Of a stretch of DNA of 64,000 nt, positions 16,024-24,092 are shown piece by piece. This stretch comes from a bacterium M00.F.Ca.ET.205.01.1.1 (GTDB taxonomy: Bacteria > Pseudomonadota > Alphaproteobacteria > Rhizobiales > Rhizobiaceae). The position numbers and the translations under genes were made by a program. The notes below the pieces were generated by a model. That model was not told where the DNA came from. It ran no database searches and saw only the letters and a list, made by a program, of their open reading frames with translations. Location of the stretch: assembly GCA_004791255.1 (NCBI GenBank), contig SRUQ01000004.1:262031-326030 (forward strand), read 5' to 3'. Positions within the stretch are counted from its first letter, which is position 1, and each line of letters opens with the position of its first letter.

Positions 16024-16056
16024 AAGGCCTGCCGCGCAGCCCGCCCGGCAGGCCTT
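16024..16056 (+). terminator. Hairpin terminator after second DUF1127 gene
   Basis: AAGGCCTGCCG and CGGCAGGCCTT form a perfect 11-bp stem around an 11-base loop, followed by a T-rich stretch (TCTCTGTTTT). Confidence 0.85.
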
Positions 16057-16346
16057 CTCTGTTTTGATTTATTTGTGTTCAAATGATTTTCGGAGCCATG
16101 CTGCCGTTGCATGGCGCATATGAGCAAGTCGCATAGCGACCGATTTTTGAGTTAAGCCGCTGTAACTAATTGCGAATCCTGGGCACGTTGCCCAAATTTG
16201 TCGCATTCGGTGTCGCTTTTCATAACAAGCGCTTCGCTTTTGCGATTTAGTTTTCACTCGCACAAGCCTATATCACCGCCAGCAAACGAGCTGCCCCACT
16301 CCATCAAGCGAAGGCGACCCGTCTGAGCAACCGAATGGAGATGATC
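16057..16346. promoter_or_regulatory. AT-rich region upstream of 44-aa ORF with GTCGC elements
   Basis: No gene is seen here. The stretch has much lower GC than its flanks. It contains a perfect GTCGC, ATA, GCGAC inverted repeat (16128-16140), TTTGTCGCA (16197-16205) and TGTCGCTTT (16211-16219). These resemble the elements in the mttB/corrinoid and glxA-type promoters, so the small ORF at 16347 may belong to the same regulon. Confidence 0.5.
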
Positions 16347-16481
16347 ATGAAGCTTTTTGCCCGCCTCTTCGCCCGCCGCGAAATGAACCTGACCACCGCT
16401 CTCGAGCGCCAGCGCCTTGCCAAGACCATGCCCGGCCAGACCGGCGCCATGGCAGCCGCGCGCCTCGGCTTCGTCGCCTAA
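16347..16481 (+). CDS. Small 44-residue protein of unknown function
   Basis: The ORF starts MKLFARLFARREMNLTTALE and ends AAARLGFVA. GGAG lies six bases before the ATG at 16347 (an in-frame ATG at 16341 overlaps that site). It is followed within 45 bases by a terminator, and preceded by an AT-rich promoter-like region. No transmembrane stretch or signal peptide; the N-terminus is basic and amphipathic. I do not recognise a family. Codon use is GC-rich at third positions, and the neat promoter-RBS-ORF-terminator layout argues it is expressed. It sits 272 bp upstream of the GlxA-type regulator. Confidence 0.65.
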   Translation: MKLFARLFARREMNLTTALERQRLAKTMPGQTGAMAAARLGFVA

Positions 16482-16525
16482 GGATTTTCCTGGCAGCGCT
16501 CCCTGCCGCTGCCTTTCAAGACTGC

Positions 16526-16560
16526 AACGCCGCCTGGTCTCCAACCAGCGCGGCGTTTTT
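16526..16560 (+). terminator. Hairpin terminator after 44-aa ORF
   Basis: AACGCCGCCTGGT pairs with ACCAGCGCGGCGTT with one bulge, around a five-base loop, followed by a T-run. It closes the small transcription unit before the GlxA-type regulator promoter. Confidence 0.8.
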
Positions 16561-16627
16561 GTCACTTGGCGGCCCTGCTGCAAGCCCAATAGGCTTCCAT
16601 CAGTCTGTCCCCGCACAGCAATTGCCC

Positions 16628-16720
16628 ATTTGCGACCCATGTCGCAAATTTATTCTCGCTCAGGCGGCGTAGCCGATTGACAGGCATGGCTTTTCCTGAT
16701 GTCGCTATGCTATTCGCGAC
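16628..16720. promoter_or_regulatory. GlxA-type regulator promoter with perfect inverted repeat
   Basis: ATTTGCGAC (16628-16636), four bases, GTCGCAAAT (16641-16649) is a perfect nine-base inverted repeat about 105 bases before the GTG start of the regulator. A looser pair, GTCGC at 16701-16705 and CGCGAC at 16715-16720, follows. Autoregulation is the likely meaning, since AraC-type regulators commonly bind their own promoters. Confidence 0.6.
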
Positions 16721-16753
16721 ATCCTGTTCGCGTCATGGCTGCGTGAGGTTCCC

Positions 16754-17755
16754 GTGAACGCCGTAAAGCATCCGGTCAAGCGATCGTTTGTGTTCTTTCT
16801 TGTCCCCGATTTCACCATGATCGCTTTTGCGACCGCGCTCGACCCGTTGCGCTCGGCCAATCGCATGCTCGGCTACGAGGCCTATAAGTGGCGCCTCGCC
16901 AGCATCGACGGCAAGCCGGTGAGCGCCTCGAACGGCGTCGAATGCGCGGTCAACACCTCGCTGGAGGAGGAGCGCAGGAAGATGGCGGGTCCGGACCGGC
17001 CCAACATCGCCATCGTCTGCAGCGGCGTCAATGTCGAGCGCTACCAGAACAAATCGGCCTTTGCCTGGCTGCGCGAGGAATATAACAGGGGCGTCGCAGT
17101 CGGCGGCCTGTGCACCGGCGCGCACATCCTTGCCGCCGCCGGTCTTTTGTCGAACAAGCGCTGCGCCATCCATTGGGAGAACCTGCCTGGTTTCTCCGAG
17201 GCGTTTCCCAAGGCCAATGTCTTTGCCGATCTCTTCGAGATCGACCAGAACGTCTACACCTGCGCCGGCGGCACCGCCGCACTCGACATGATGCTGAAGC
17301 TGATCGGCGACGATTTCGATGAGAATCTCGTCAACCGGGTCTGCGAGCAGGTGCTGACCGACCGCGTGCGCAGCCCGACCGACCGCCAGCGCCTGCCGCT
17401 GCGCGCCCGCCTCGGCGTGCAGAACTCCAAGGTGCTGACCATCATCGAACTGATGGAGGGCAACCTTTCCGAACCGCTGTCGCTGATCGAGATCGCCGAC
17501 CATGTCGACCTGTCGCGCCGCCAGATCGAACGCCTGTTCCGCACCGAGATGGGCCGCTCCCCTGCCCGCTACTATTTGGAGATCCGCCTCGATCGCGCCA
17601 GGCATCTGCTGATCCAGTCATCGATGCCCGTCGTCGAGGTGGCGGTCGCCTGCGGCTTCGTCTCGGCCTCGCATTTCTCCAAATGCTACCGGGAACTCTA
17701 CGCCCGCTCGCCACAGCAGGAACGCGTCGACCGCAAGCAATTGCTGGCGGCCTAA
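16754..17755 (+). CDS. GlxA-family AraC-type regulator (GbdR-like)
   Basis: A 333-residue regulator with an N-terminal DJ-1/PfpI-like glutamine-amidotransferase-like ligand domain (about residues 10-190, with VGGLCTGAHILAAAG) and a C-terminal AraC HTH pair (about 225-325, with EIADHVDLSRRQIERLF and VAVACGFVSASHFSKCYRE). The same architecture occurs in GbdR, which controls glycine betaine and dimethylglycine catabolism in Pseudomonas, and in other GlxA proteins. GTG start at 16754 with GAGG upstream. Given the surrounding genes and the repeated operator-like element in several promoters here, it is a good candidate regulator for methylated-amine catabolism; the ligand is unknown. Confidence 0.9.
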   Translation: MNAVKHPVKRSFVFFLVPDFTMIAFATALDPLRSANRMLGYEAYKWRLASIDGKPVSASNGVECAVNTSLEEERRKMAGPDRPNIAIVCSGVNVERYQNKSAFAWLREEYNRGVAVGGLCTGAHILAAAGLLSNKRCAIHWENLPGFSEAFPKANVFADLFEIDQNVYTCAGGTAALDMMLKLIGDDFDENLVNRVCEQVLTDRVRSPTDRQRLPLRARLGVQNSKVLTIIELMEGNLSEPLSLIEIADHVDLSRRQIERLFRTEMGRSPARYYLEIRLDRARHLLIQSSMPVVEVAVACGFVSASHFSKCYRELYARSPQQERVDRKQLLAA

Positions 17756-17787
17756 GCGCCCCACGAAACCCAGTGCATCGCGCAGCC

Positions 17788-18636
17788 TCAACGGCTGTCG
17801 AGTATCCAGCTGCGGTTGCGCCACATCTTCTCGCCGACGAGGCAGTCGGCGGCGGGCTTGTCCTGCGCCAGTACGACAGGCGGATGCGCGGCTTCCTCGG
17901 CCGCCCAATGGGGCGAAGCCAGACCGGCGAGTTCCAGGACCAGCTTGCGGCGTATGGCTTCGGGAAATTGCGTCCAGTCGTTGACCGGGATCATGAAGGC
18001 GCCGGGACCACCGATGACGCAGTCGCTGTAGTAGTGGTCGAGATCGCCAACGTCATAGGCACCGGAAAAGCCGCCACGCGTCATCAGCGGCAGCCCATTG
18101 ATGACGATCCCTTGTTTGACCACCCCGTCGCGGGTGAGATTGACAGGCGCGCCCTGATTGTTGGGCCCGTCGCCCGAAATGTCGATGACCCGTTTCGTCC
18201 CCTGGTAGCCGCTTTCGGCGAAAAGGTCCGCGCCGAACTCCAGCGCGCCGGAGATCGAGGTCCGCCGCGCGCTGTTGGGCGGCTGGGCGGACAATTGCGC
18301 GACCACCCGCTCCGCGTCGGCGCGGCTGGCGATCACCGTCCACGGCACGATGACGCGTTGCCATGTGGTGCCGGCCCATTCGACATAGGTGACGGCGATC
18401 TTGCCATAGGCGCCATCGGCGATGGCCTGCAGCACATTGTCGTGCGTCAACGCCGCCGCGTAGCCGCGGCGCTGGATTTCGAGCTCGTCCGTCGACATCG
18501 ACAGCGACACGTCGACCGCCAGCACCAGTTCGACATCGACCGGCTCGTCAGCCGAGGCGGCCGGCGTCAACCAAAGCGCCAGCGCCAATGCGGCGCTGCC
18601 TGAAATTATATGCCTCGCATGGGCATAAGCAAACAT
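17788..18636 (-). CDS. DUF1194 von Willebrand factor A-like secreted protein
   Basis: About 282 residues. A signal peptide (SGSAALALALWLTPAASA) is followed by a VWA-like domain with the metal-site motif DVSLSMS and a later VIDISGDGPNNQG. This is the DUF1194 family, exported proteins of unknown role. I prefer the ATG at 18636 to a TTG at 18669 because the former starts directly before the signal sequence; neither has a strong ribosome binding site. The gene is convergent with the GlxA-type regulator, 32 bases apart. Confidence 0.85.
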   Translation of the reverse strand: MFAYAHARHIISGSAALALALWLTPAASADEPVDVELVLAVDVSLSMSTDELEIQRRGYAAALTHDNVLQAIADGAYGKIAVTYVEWAGTTWQRVIVPWTVIASRADAERVVAQLSAQPPNSARRTSISGALEFGADLFAESGYQGTKRVIDISGDGPNNQGAPVNLTRDGVVKQGIVINGLPLMTRGGFSGAYDVGDLDHYYSDCVIGGPGAFMIPVNDWTQFPEAIRRKLVLELAGLASPHWAAEEAAHPPVVLAQDKPAADCLVGEKMWRNRSWILDSR

Positions 18637-18723
18637 GGGGGAAAGGTAAGCGAGAATCGCCGCGTGCAAAAGCCGGGAATTGCTTGCCCGTGCAGGTCGG
18701 ACTCCCGTCGATGCAAGACACTA

Positions 18724-19665
18724 CTAGAAATAGCGGGCGAGATTAGACCGGATGCGTTCCAGCACGGTCTCTCCCGAAAGGTCGGGTACAAATTTTTTGC
18801 CGGTGATTGCCTCATAAGCCCGGGCATAGACCCCGGAGGCCTGGTTGACGATCTCGTCGGGAATGCTTGGGATCGGATCCTTGTAGGGGTCGCACCGCGC
18901 CGACACCCACGAGCGGATGAAATCCTTGTCGAAACTCTCCGGCCGGCCGCCGCTTTCGAACGCCTTGTCGTAGCTCGCCGCGATCCAGTAGCGGCTGCTG
19001 TCGGGTGTGTGGATTTCGTCGGCAAGCACGATGCTGCCGTCCGGCGCCGTGCCGAATTCGTACTTGGTGTCGGCAAGGATCAGGCCGCGTTCAGCGGCGC
19101 GCTGCTGGCCGCAGGCGAAGAGTTCCAGCGAATAGCGCGATACGGTGTCCCATTGCGCCTGCGTGAGAAGCCCCTGTTCGATGATCTCGGCTTCCGACAG
19201 CGGCTCGTCGTGGCCACCGCTGGCAGCCTTGCTGGTCGGTGTGATGATCGCGGCCGGCAGCTTTTGATTGTCGCGCAATCCATCCGGAAAGGTGTGGCCG
19301 TAAAAACTCCGCTGGCCTTTCCTGTATTTGGTCAGGATCGAGGTGCTGGTGGTTCCCGCCAGATAACCGCGCACCACCATCTCGACCGGAAGCATGTCGA
19401 GCCGCGTGCCGACGACGACGTTCGGATCGGGATATTCCAGGACATGGTTGGGGCAGATGTCGGCGGTTTCCTCGAACCAGTAGCGTGCGGTCTGGGTGAG
19501 GATTTCGCCCTTGAACGGGATCGAGGCCAGTATGATGTCGAAAGCGCTCAGGCGATCGGTGGCGATGATGATGCGCCGCCCATCCGGCAGATCGTAATTT
19601 TCACGCACCTTGCCGTTGTAGCGGTTGGGAAGTTCGGGAATGAAGGCGTCGGACAGGATGCGCAT
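18724..19665 (-). CDS. purC: Phosphoribosylaminoimidazole-succinocarboxamide synthase
   Basis: A 313-residue SAICAR synthetase, step eight of IMP synthesis, joining CAIR and aspartate with ATP. Signatures are [10 protein letters not shown] near the N-terminus, TDRLSAFD near 36, VVRGYLAGT near 97, and LADTKYEFG near 200. It is of the longer (about 300-residue) type rather than the 237-residue E. coli form. Many rhizobia carry a second, shorter purC in the purine cluster; this isolated copy is not next to other pur genes. Purine synthesis uses formyl-THF, a loose link to the one-carbon theme. Confidence 0.95.
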   Translation of the reverse strand: MRILSDAFIPELPNRYNGKVRENYDLPDGRRIIIATDRLSAFDIILASIPFKGEILTQTARYWFEETADICPNHVLEYPDPNVVVGTRLDMLPVEMVVRGYLAGTTSTSILTKYRKGQRSFYGHTFPDGLRDNQKLPAAIITPTSKAASGGHDEPLSEAEIIEQGLLTQAQWDTVSRYSLELFACGQQRAAERGLILADTKYEFGTAPDGSIVLADEIHTPDSSRYWIAASYDKAFESGGRPESFDKDFIRSWVSARCDPYKDPIPSIPDEIVNQASGVYARAYEAITGKKFVPDLSGETVLERIRSNLARYF

Positions 19666-19766
19666 GTCGTTCCTTGCTTTCGCAGGCTCCTAGTGGGGCC
19701 ACATAAGCCATTGGCCCCACGCACATCAAGCGGGATATCCCTGTCGCCCGGCCGCGCTGGCCAAGG

Positions 19767-20585
19767 TTACCTTTTCACAGGCCTTCCGCCTCTGCCGCGC
19801 CATTCCACATCGTCGGCAGGCTCAGGCGGCGGAAGCTTGGGGACAGGCGGCTTCCTCCCGCCAGTCCCGCGAAAAGCCCGCCAGTTCGGCTTGAAGGATG
19901 GAGGAATCCACAACAGAATTCCGGCTATGGCGGCCGGCAGAATGACTGCGAAACGCAAGACGGACAGCACAACGCCGCAAAAGCCGACGATACGCGCGGC
20001 AACGCCGGCGTCGAAGCGCCGTGCGAGCAGATTCCTGGCGATCGTCCCGCCATCCAACGGATAGGCCGGGAGAAGATTGAGCCCAGCCAAAACCATGTTC
20101 GACAATGCGCCGACCCACAGTGTCCACTCCAGAAGTGTAGCTGGCCTCGGCGGCGGCATGCTGAAGAGGCTGTCCGGATCGCCAGGCAACAGAGGTCTGG
20201 CAAAGAGATGGTAGGAAGCAGCGAAACCCGCCGCCAGCACGATGTTTGCCAACGGCCCGGCGAATGCGATCCATGCCCAGCCGTAAGACGAGGCTGCACC
20301 GCGTTTAAACCAGGCAATCCCGCCAAAGAAATATAGGTCGATCCTCTCGGTGCCAATGCCTAGCCGGCGTGCGGCCCATACATGCGCGAGCTCGTGCAGC
20401 AATATCGACAGCAGGAAAAGCAAGCCAAATATCGCCGTATGGACAAGGGCATCCCTTGGGCGGATCGACCACTCGTGCACAAAAGGCAGGACGATGGGAA
20501 TCGCAAATGTCCAGCTCAGGTAGACGGGAACACGCCCCCTGAACACGAACGCATCGTTCTTCCTGTCCCAGCCGAACCGTTGCAA
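19767..20585 (-). CDS. M50-family membrane metalloprotease
   Basis: About 272 residues with several hydrophobic segments. The zinc site HELAH lies in LLSILLHELAHVWAARR, and the second M50 motif is NLLPAYPLDGG, giving the site-2-protease layout of intramembrane proteases. The C-terminus is Pro/Gly/Arg-rich. An open frame extends upstream into the neighbouring FAD gene, but that part is a shadow and a terminator lies between. I place the start at a TTG at 20585 with GGCGGAG eight bases before it; this is tentative. Substrate unknown. Confidence 0.8.
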   Translation of the reverse strand: MQRFGWDRKNDAFVFRGRVPVYLSWTFAIPIVLPFVHEWSIRPRDALVHTAIFGLLFLLSILLHELAHVWAARRLGIGTERIDLYFFGGIAWFKRGAASSYGWAWIAFAGPLANIVLAAGFAASYHLFARPLLPGDPDSLFSMPPPRPATLLEWTLWVGALSNMVLAGLNLLPAYPLDGGTIARNLLARRFDAGVAARIVGFCGVVLSVLRFAVILPAAIAGILLWIPPSFKPNWRAFRGTGGRKPPVPKLPPPEPADDVEWRGRGGRPVKR

Positions 20586-20640
20586 GCCGTTTACTCCGCC
20601 CGGCGCGACGATATGCGAGAACGATCGGGTTAAAAAGACA

Positions 20641-20667
20641 AAAAGCCCGGCTGAAAGCCGGGCTTTT
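20641..20667 (-). terminator. Terminator of DMGDH-like gene
   Basis: AAAAGCCCGGC, TGAAA, GCCGGGCTTTT is a perfect stem. On the minus strand it follows the FAD/GcvT gene by 28 bases and has a T-rich exit. Confidence 0.9.
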
Positions 20668-20695
20668 CGATCTGCGTTTGCCGCTTGCGTAGCAA

Positions 20696-23257
20696 TCAGC
20701 TCCTCGGCTTGAGGTTCTCCGGGTCGTAGAGCGGCTTGTAACCGACGCCCGCCACCTCGACCGGATAGGTCTCGCCGAAATACTCGACATTGAGCTTGCG
20801 GCCTTCCTGCGCGTAGGCCCATGGCAGATAGGCGAGCGCGATGTTCTTGCCGATGGTCGGGCCATAGGCGACCGAACTGGTGAACGAGCGGCGGCCGAGT
20901 TCGTCGACCAGCGTCTCGCCGGTCGAGGGGTCTATGACCGGCATGATGCCGACTGGATAGCGCGCGACGCCCTTGGCATCGGTGTTCTCGGTCATCACCA
21001 GCGTGCACAGCATCGCCGGCTGGTGCTCGCGGGCGCGGTATTCCACATGTTTGGCCTTGCCGCAGAAGTCGTTCTCCTTGACCTTCGGTCGCGCGAGATC
21101 GGCCTCGAGCAGATTGTATTCGGTCAACAGGTCGGCATTCTGCAGGCGCAGGCTCTTTTCCATGCGGCGCGTATTGGCGTAGGTCTCGACGCCGAACGGC
21201 ATGACGCCGGTGGCGCGCAACGCGTCCCAGACGGCAAGCCCGTCCTCATAGCGCATATGCAGTTCCCAGCCCTGCTCGCCGACATAGGAGATGCGGAAGG
21301 CGGTAACGTCCTTGCCGCCGATCTTGATCGGCTTGATCGCCGCGAACGGGAAGTTTTCAAGCGAAAGGCCCTCGGGGTTCTCGACCACCTTCTGCAAGGT
21401 GGTGCGCGCGTTCGGACCCCAGATGCCGATGGTGACGTATTTTTCCGTCACGTCGGTGACGGTCACGTCAAACCCTTTGTCCTGCGCGGTGCGCTGCATG
21501 TAGCGGAAGTCGCGCGGACCGGCGTCGGCGCCGTCGATCACCCGGCAGCGGTCAGCCATGCGGATCACGGTGAAGTCGGCCCGCACCATGCCTTCCTCGT
21601 CGAGGAAGTGGGTGTAGATGCCCTTGCCGATATTGTTGTCGCCGCCGATCTTGGCCGCGCACAGCCACTCTAGCAGCGCGACATGGTCGGGTCCTTCGAC
21701 GTCGTACATGGAGAAATGCGACAGGTTGACGATGCCGCAATCCTCGCTCATCGCCAGGTGCTCGGCATTGGAGACGCGCCAGAAATGGCGGTTGTCCCAC
21801 TCGTTCTCGCGCACCGGCACGCGGTTGCCGTATTTCTCCAGCAGATGCTCGTTGGCGGCGTAGCCGTGGGCGCGCTCCCAGCCGCCCAGTTCCATGAAGT
21901 AGCCGCCAAGCTCCTTCTCGCGCTCCCAGAACGGCGAGCGGCGGATGTTGCGCGCTTTCGAGAACGGCTCGCGAGGATGCACCGCCGGATTGTAGACCTT
22001 CATCGCCGTCTCGGTGCAGCGATCCCAGATGAACTGTTCCTTGGTCTGGTGCGGATAAAAACGCGCATAGTCGATAGCATGATGGTCGATCGAGGTGCGG
22101 CCGTCAGTCATCCAGTCGGCGATGAGCTTGCCCATGCCCGGGCCGTCCTTGACCCAGATGGCGACGGCGTACCACAGCCCCCTCACCTTCTGGCTTTCAC
22201 CCATGGACGGGCCGCCATCGGCGGTCACCTGCAGCAGGCCGTTGAAGGAATGGCTTTCGTTGTAGCCAAGTTCGCCCAGGATCGGCGTCAGCTCCATGGC
22301 ACGCTCGAGCGGCGCCAGGATCTGTTCCATGTCGAGGTCGCGCTGCGAGGGCGACAGCCGTGCCTGGTCCTTCTCCAGCAGATCGCGCGGGTGGCAGAGG
22401 CGCGGATTGTTTTCTTCGTAGTAGCCCCACTCGATCTGGCCGCCCTCGGCGGTCTTGGGATCGCCGGTGTCGCGCATATAGGCCGAGTTGCCCTGGTCGC
22501 GCAGCAGCGGCCAGCCGATCTCCTTGCCGGTGCCGGCGAACTCATTGTACGGACCGAAGAAAGTCAGCGGGTGGTCGATCGGCATGACCGGCAGGTCTTC
22601 ACCGACCATTTCGGCGATCAGCCGGCCCCAGATGCCGGCGCAGACGATGACGTAGTCGGCCTCGATCGTGCCGCGCCCCGTGACCACGCCGGTAATGCGG
22701 CCGTCCTTGACGATCAGCGACGTTGCCGACGTGTTGGCGAAGGATTTCAGCTTGCCCGAGGCTTCGGCCTGGTCGACCAGCTTGCCGGCGACCGTCTGCG
22801 AGCGCGGAATGACGAGGCCGGCATCGGGATCCCATAGACCGCCCTGCACCATCTCCTCTTCGATCAGCGGAAACTTTTCCTTGATCTCGGCCGGTTCGAC
22901 CAGGCGCGCGCGGGTGCCAAAAGCCTTGGCAGAGGCGATCTTGCGCTTGATCTCGTCCATGCGCGAGTCATCGCCGACGCGAGCCACTTCAAGGCCGCCG
23001 ATGCGCGCGTAGTGCCCCATCTTCTCGTAGAAATCGATGGAATAGAGCGTCGTCCAGCAGGACAGGAAATCATGGCTGGTGGTGTAGCAGAAGTCGGAGG
23101 CGTGCGCCGTCGAGCCGATGTCGGTCGGAATGCCCGACTTGTCGATGCCGACAATGTCGTCCCAGCCGCGTTCGATCAGATGATGGGCGATCGATGCGCC
23201 GACAATACCGCCAAGGCCAATGATGACGACCTTCGCCTTTTTCGGAAACTCTGCCAT
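20696..23257 (-). CDS. Dimethylglycine dehydrogenase-like FAD/GcvT demethylase (copy 1)
   Basis: About 853 residues. The N-terminal DAO-type FAD domain (residues 8-400) has VVIIGLGGIVGAS, and the C-terminal half carries aminomethyltransferase (GcvT) domains, with WGPNARTTLQKV and YVGEQGWELHMRY. This is the layout of dimethylglycine and sarcosine dehydrogenases, which oxidise an N-methyl group and hand the carbon to THF as methylene-THF. The ATG at 23257 is preferred to a TTG at 23272. A TGTCGCAAA element lies about 68 bases upstream, matching those in the mttB and glxA-type promoters. It is a monocistronic unit. Substrate likely a secondary or tertiary methylamine; not resolvable further. Confidence 0.88.
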   Translation of the reverse strand: MAEFPKKAKVVIIGLGGIVGASIAHHLIERGWDDIVGIDKSGIPTDIGSTAHASDFCYTTSHDFLSCWTTLYSIDFYEKMGHYARIGGLEVARVGDDSRMDEIKRKIASAKAFGTRARLVEPAEIKEKFPLIEEEMVQGGLWDPDAGLVIPRSQTVAGKLVDQAEASGKLKSFANTSATSLIVKDGRITGVVTGRGTIEADYVIVCAGIWGRLIAEMVGEDLPVMPIDHPLTFFGPYNEFAGTGKEIGWPLLRDQGNSAYMRDTGDPKTAEGGQIEWGYYEENNPRLCHPRDLLEKDQARLSPSQRDLDMEQILAPLERAMELTPILGELGYNESHSFNGLLQVTADGGPSMGESQKVRGLWYAVAIWVKDGPGMGKLIADWMTDGRTSIDHHAIDYARFYPHQTKEQFIWDRCTETAMKVYNPAVHPREPFSKARNIRRSPFWEREKELGGYFMELGGWERAHGYAANEHLLEKYGNRVPVRENEWDNRHFWRVSNAEHLAMSEDCGIVNLSHFSMYDVEGPDHVALLEWLCAAKIGGDNNIGKGIYTHFLDEEGMVRADFTVIRMADRCRVIDGADAGPRDFRYMQRTAQDKGFDVTVTDVTEKYVTIGIWGPNARTTLQKVVENPEGLSLENFPFAAIKPIKIGGKDVTAFRISYVGEQGWELHMRYEDGLAVWDALRATGVMPFGVETYANTRRMEKSLRLQNADLLTEYNLLEADLARPKVKENDFCGKAKHVEYRAREHQPAMLCTLVMTENTDAKGVARYPVGIMPVIDPSTGETLVDELGRRSFTSSVAYGPTIGKNIALAYLPWAYAQEGRKLNVEYFGETYPVEVAGVGYKPLYDPENLKPRS

Positions 23258-23324
23258 TGCCCGCGACTCCAATGTGATAAAGCGCGCGGACTATAGGGCG
23301 GAGCGATGGAGCAAATGAAGCCTG

Positions 23325-23333
23325 TTTGCGACA
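23325..23333. promoter_or_regulatory. TTTGCGACA operator half-site
   Basis: TTTGCGACA reads TGTCGCAAA on the strand of the DMGDH-like gene, 68 bases before its ATG. It equals one arm of the perfect repeat in the GlxA-type regulator promoter. A single half-site can occur by chance, so support comes from its position. Confidence 0.4.
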
Positions 23334-23629
23334 TTGGGAAAAAGCCGAGCGACTAGCCGTCGGAATGCGCCGCGCTCAATCCCCCTTGCAGCGCGAAATC
23401 AGGTTCAGCCGAAGGCCCAGACATCTCCGGCCTGCAAACCGACCTGGGAGCCCACGACCTGGCCGATCTCGGCCGCAGGCAAGAAACCGACCTCAACCTG
23501 ATTATCGGCGGCCTCACACCAACCGGGATGGTGGGTGCCCAGTGGGAGATGGCCAGATAGGCGACGAAGGACGCTGTAAAGCCTGCCAGCGCATCCCACC
23601 CCTTAAAACAACTGCTACCAGAAACGACA

Positions 23630-23655
23630 AAAGGCCGAGCAAATGCCCGGCCTTT
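23630..23655 (-). terminator. Terminator of the secreted 87-aa protein gene
   Basis: AAAGGCCG and CGGCCTTT frame an inner GC/GC pair, giving a stem with a short loop. On the minus strand a TTTTGT exit follows. It lies 19 bases after the stop codon. Confidence 0.8.
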
Positions 23656-23673
23656 CAGGTTTTGCGGTTGAGA

Positions 23674-23937
23674 CTACTTGATGCGGGCAACGCCGCCCGA
23701 AATCTCGACCGTTTCTGAACCGGTCAGCGCCTCGAGGTCGCCATTGGGCAAGGTCACGAAGCAGCCGTTCTGACAGAATTCCACGGTTTCACCCCCGGCC
23801 AGTGCGAGTTCGGCCTTGCTGCCGCCCTCTGTCACGACCAGCGTGCGGGTCTCGGCGTCCTTGTTGACCGCGCTGGCGGCATGGGCCGAGCCGCTCACGG
23901 CGAACAAGGCGACGGCAGCGACGAGAGACTTCCACAT
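23674..23937 (-). CDS. Small secreted protein of unknown function
   Basis: An 87-residue product starting MWKSLVAAVALFAVSGSAHA, a clear Sec signal cleaved at about residue 20. The mature part has ETVEFCQNGCFVTLPNG with two cysteines four apart, which could form a disulphide or bind metal. The longer upstream frame to 24048 is unlikely because it would bury the signal sequence. A terminator closes the gene. Such proteins are common in Rhizobiales and unassigned. Confidence 0.75.
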   Translation of the reverse strand: MWKSLVAAVALFAVSGSAHAASAVNKDAETRTLVVTEGGSKAELALAGGETVEFCQNGCFVTLPNGDLEALTGSETVEISGGVARIK

Positions 23938-24092
23938 GGTGCAATATCGGTGTTCCCACCGCCTCTGTTGAATTTCGCAAGGCATTTCGCCTTTGCATGG
24001 AAGCTTATATGAGATGGAAGCTGAACCGCAACTGAATGCCGCATTCATGCCGCAATCTGCTTTGGGTCGCGCAGGCCCCGCGAATTGCCGCT

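Larger units (their letters stand above)
23258..23673. other. 416-bp intergenic region
   Basis: It holds the promoter of the DMGDH-like gene, a TTTGCGACA element at 23325-23333 and, at its right end, a terminator for the secreted-protein gene. A 64-codon open frame on the minus strand (23405-23599, ending LQAGDVWAFG) has no ribosome binding site and no family I recognise; it might be a decayed gene, but there is not enough to call it. Confidence 0.6.

Noticed and set aside
23405..23599. 64-codon minus-strand ORF
   Set aside because: No RBS, no family recognised; could be a gene remnant but evidence is too thin.
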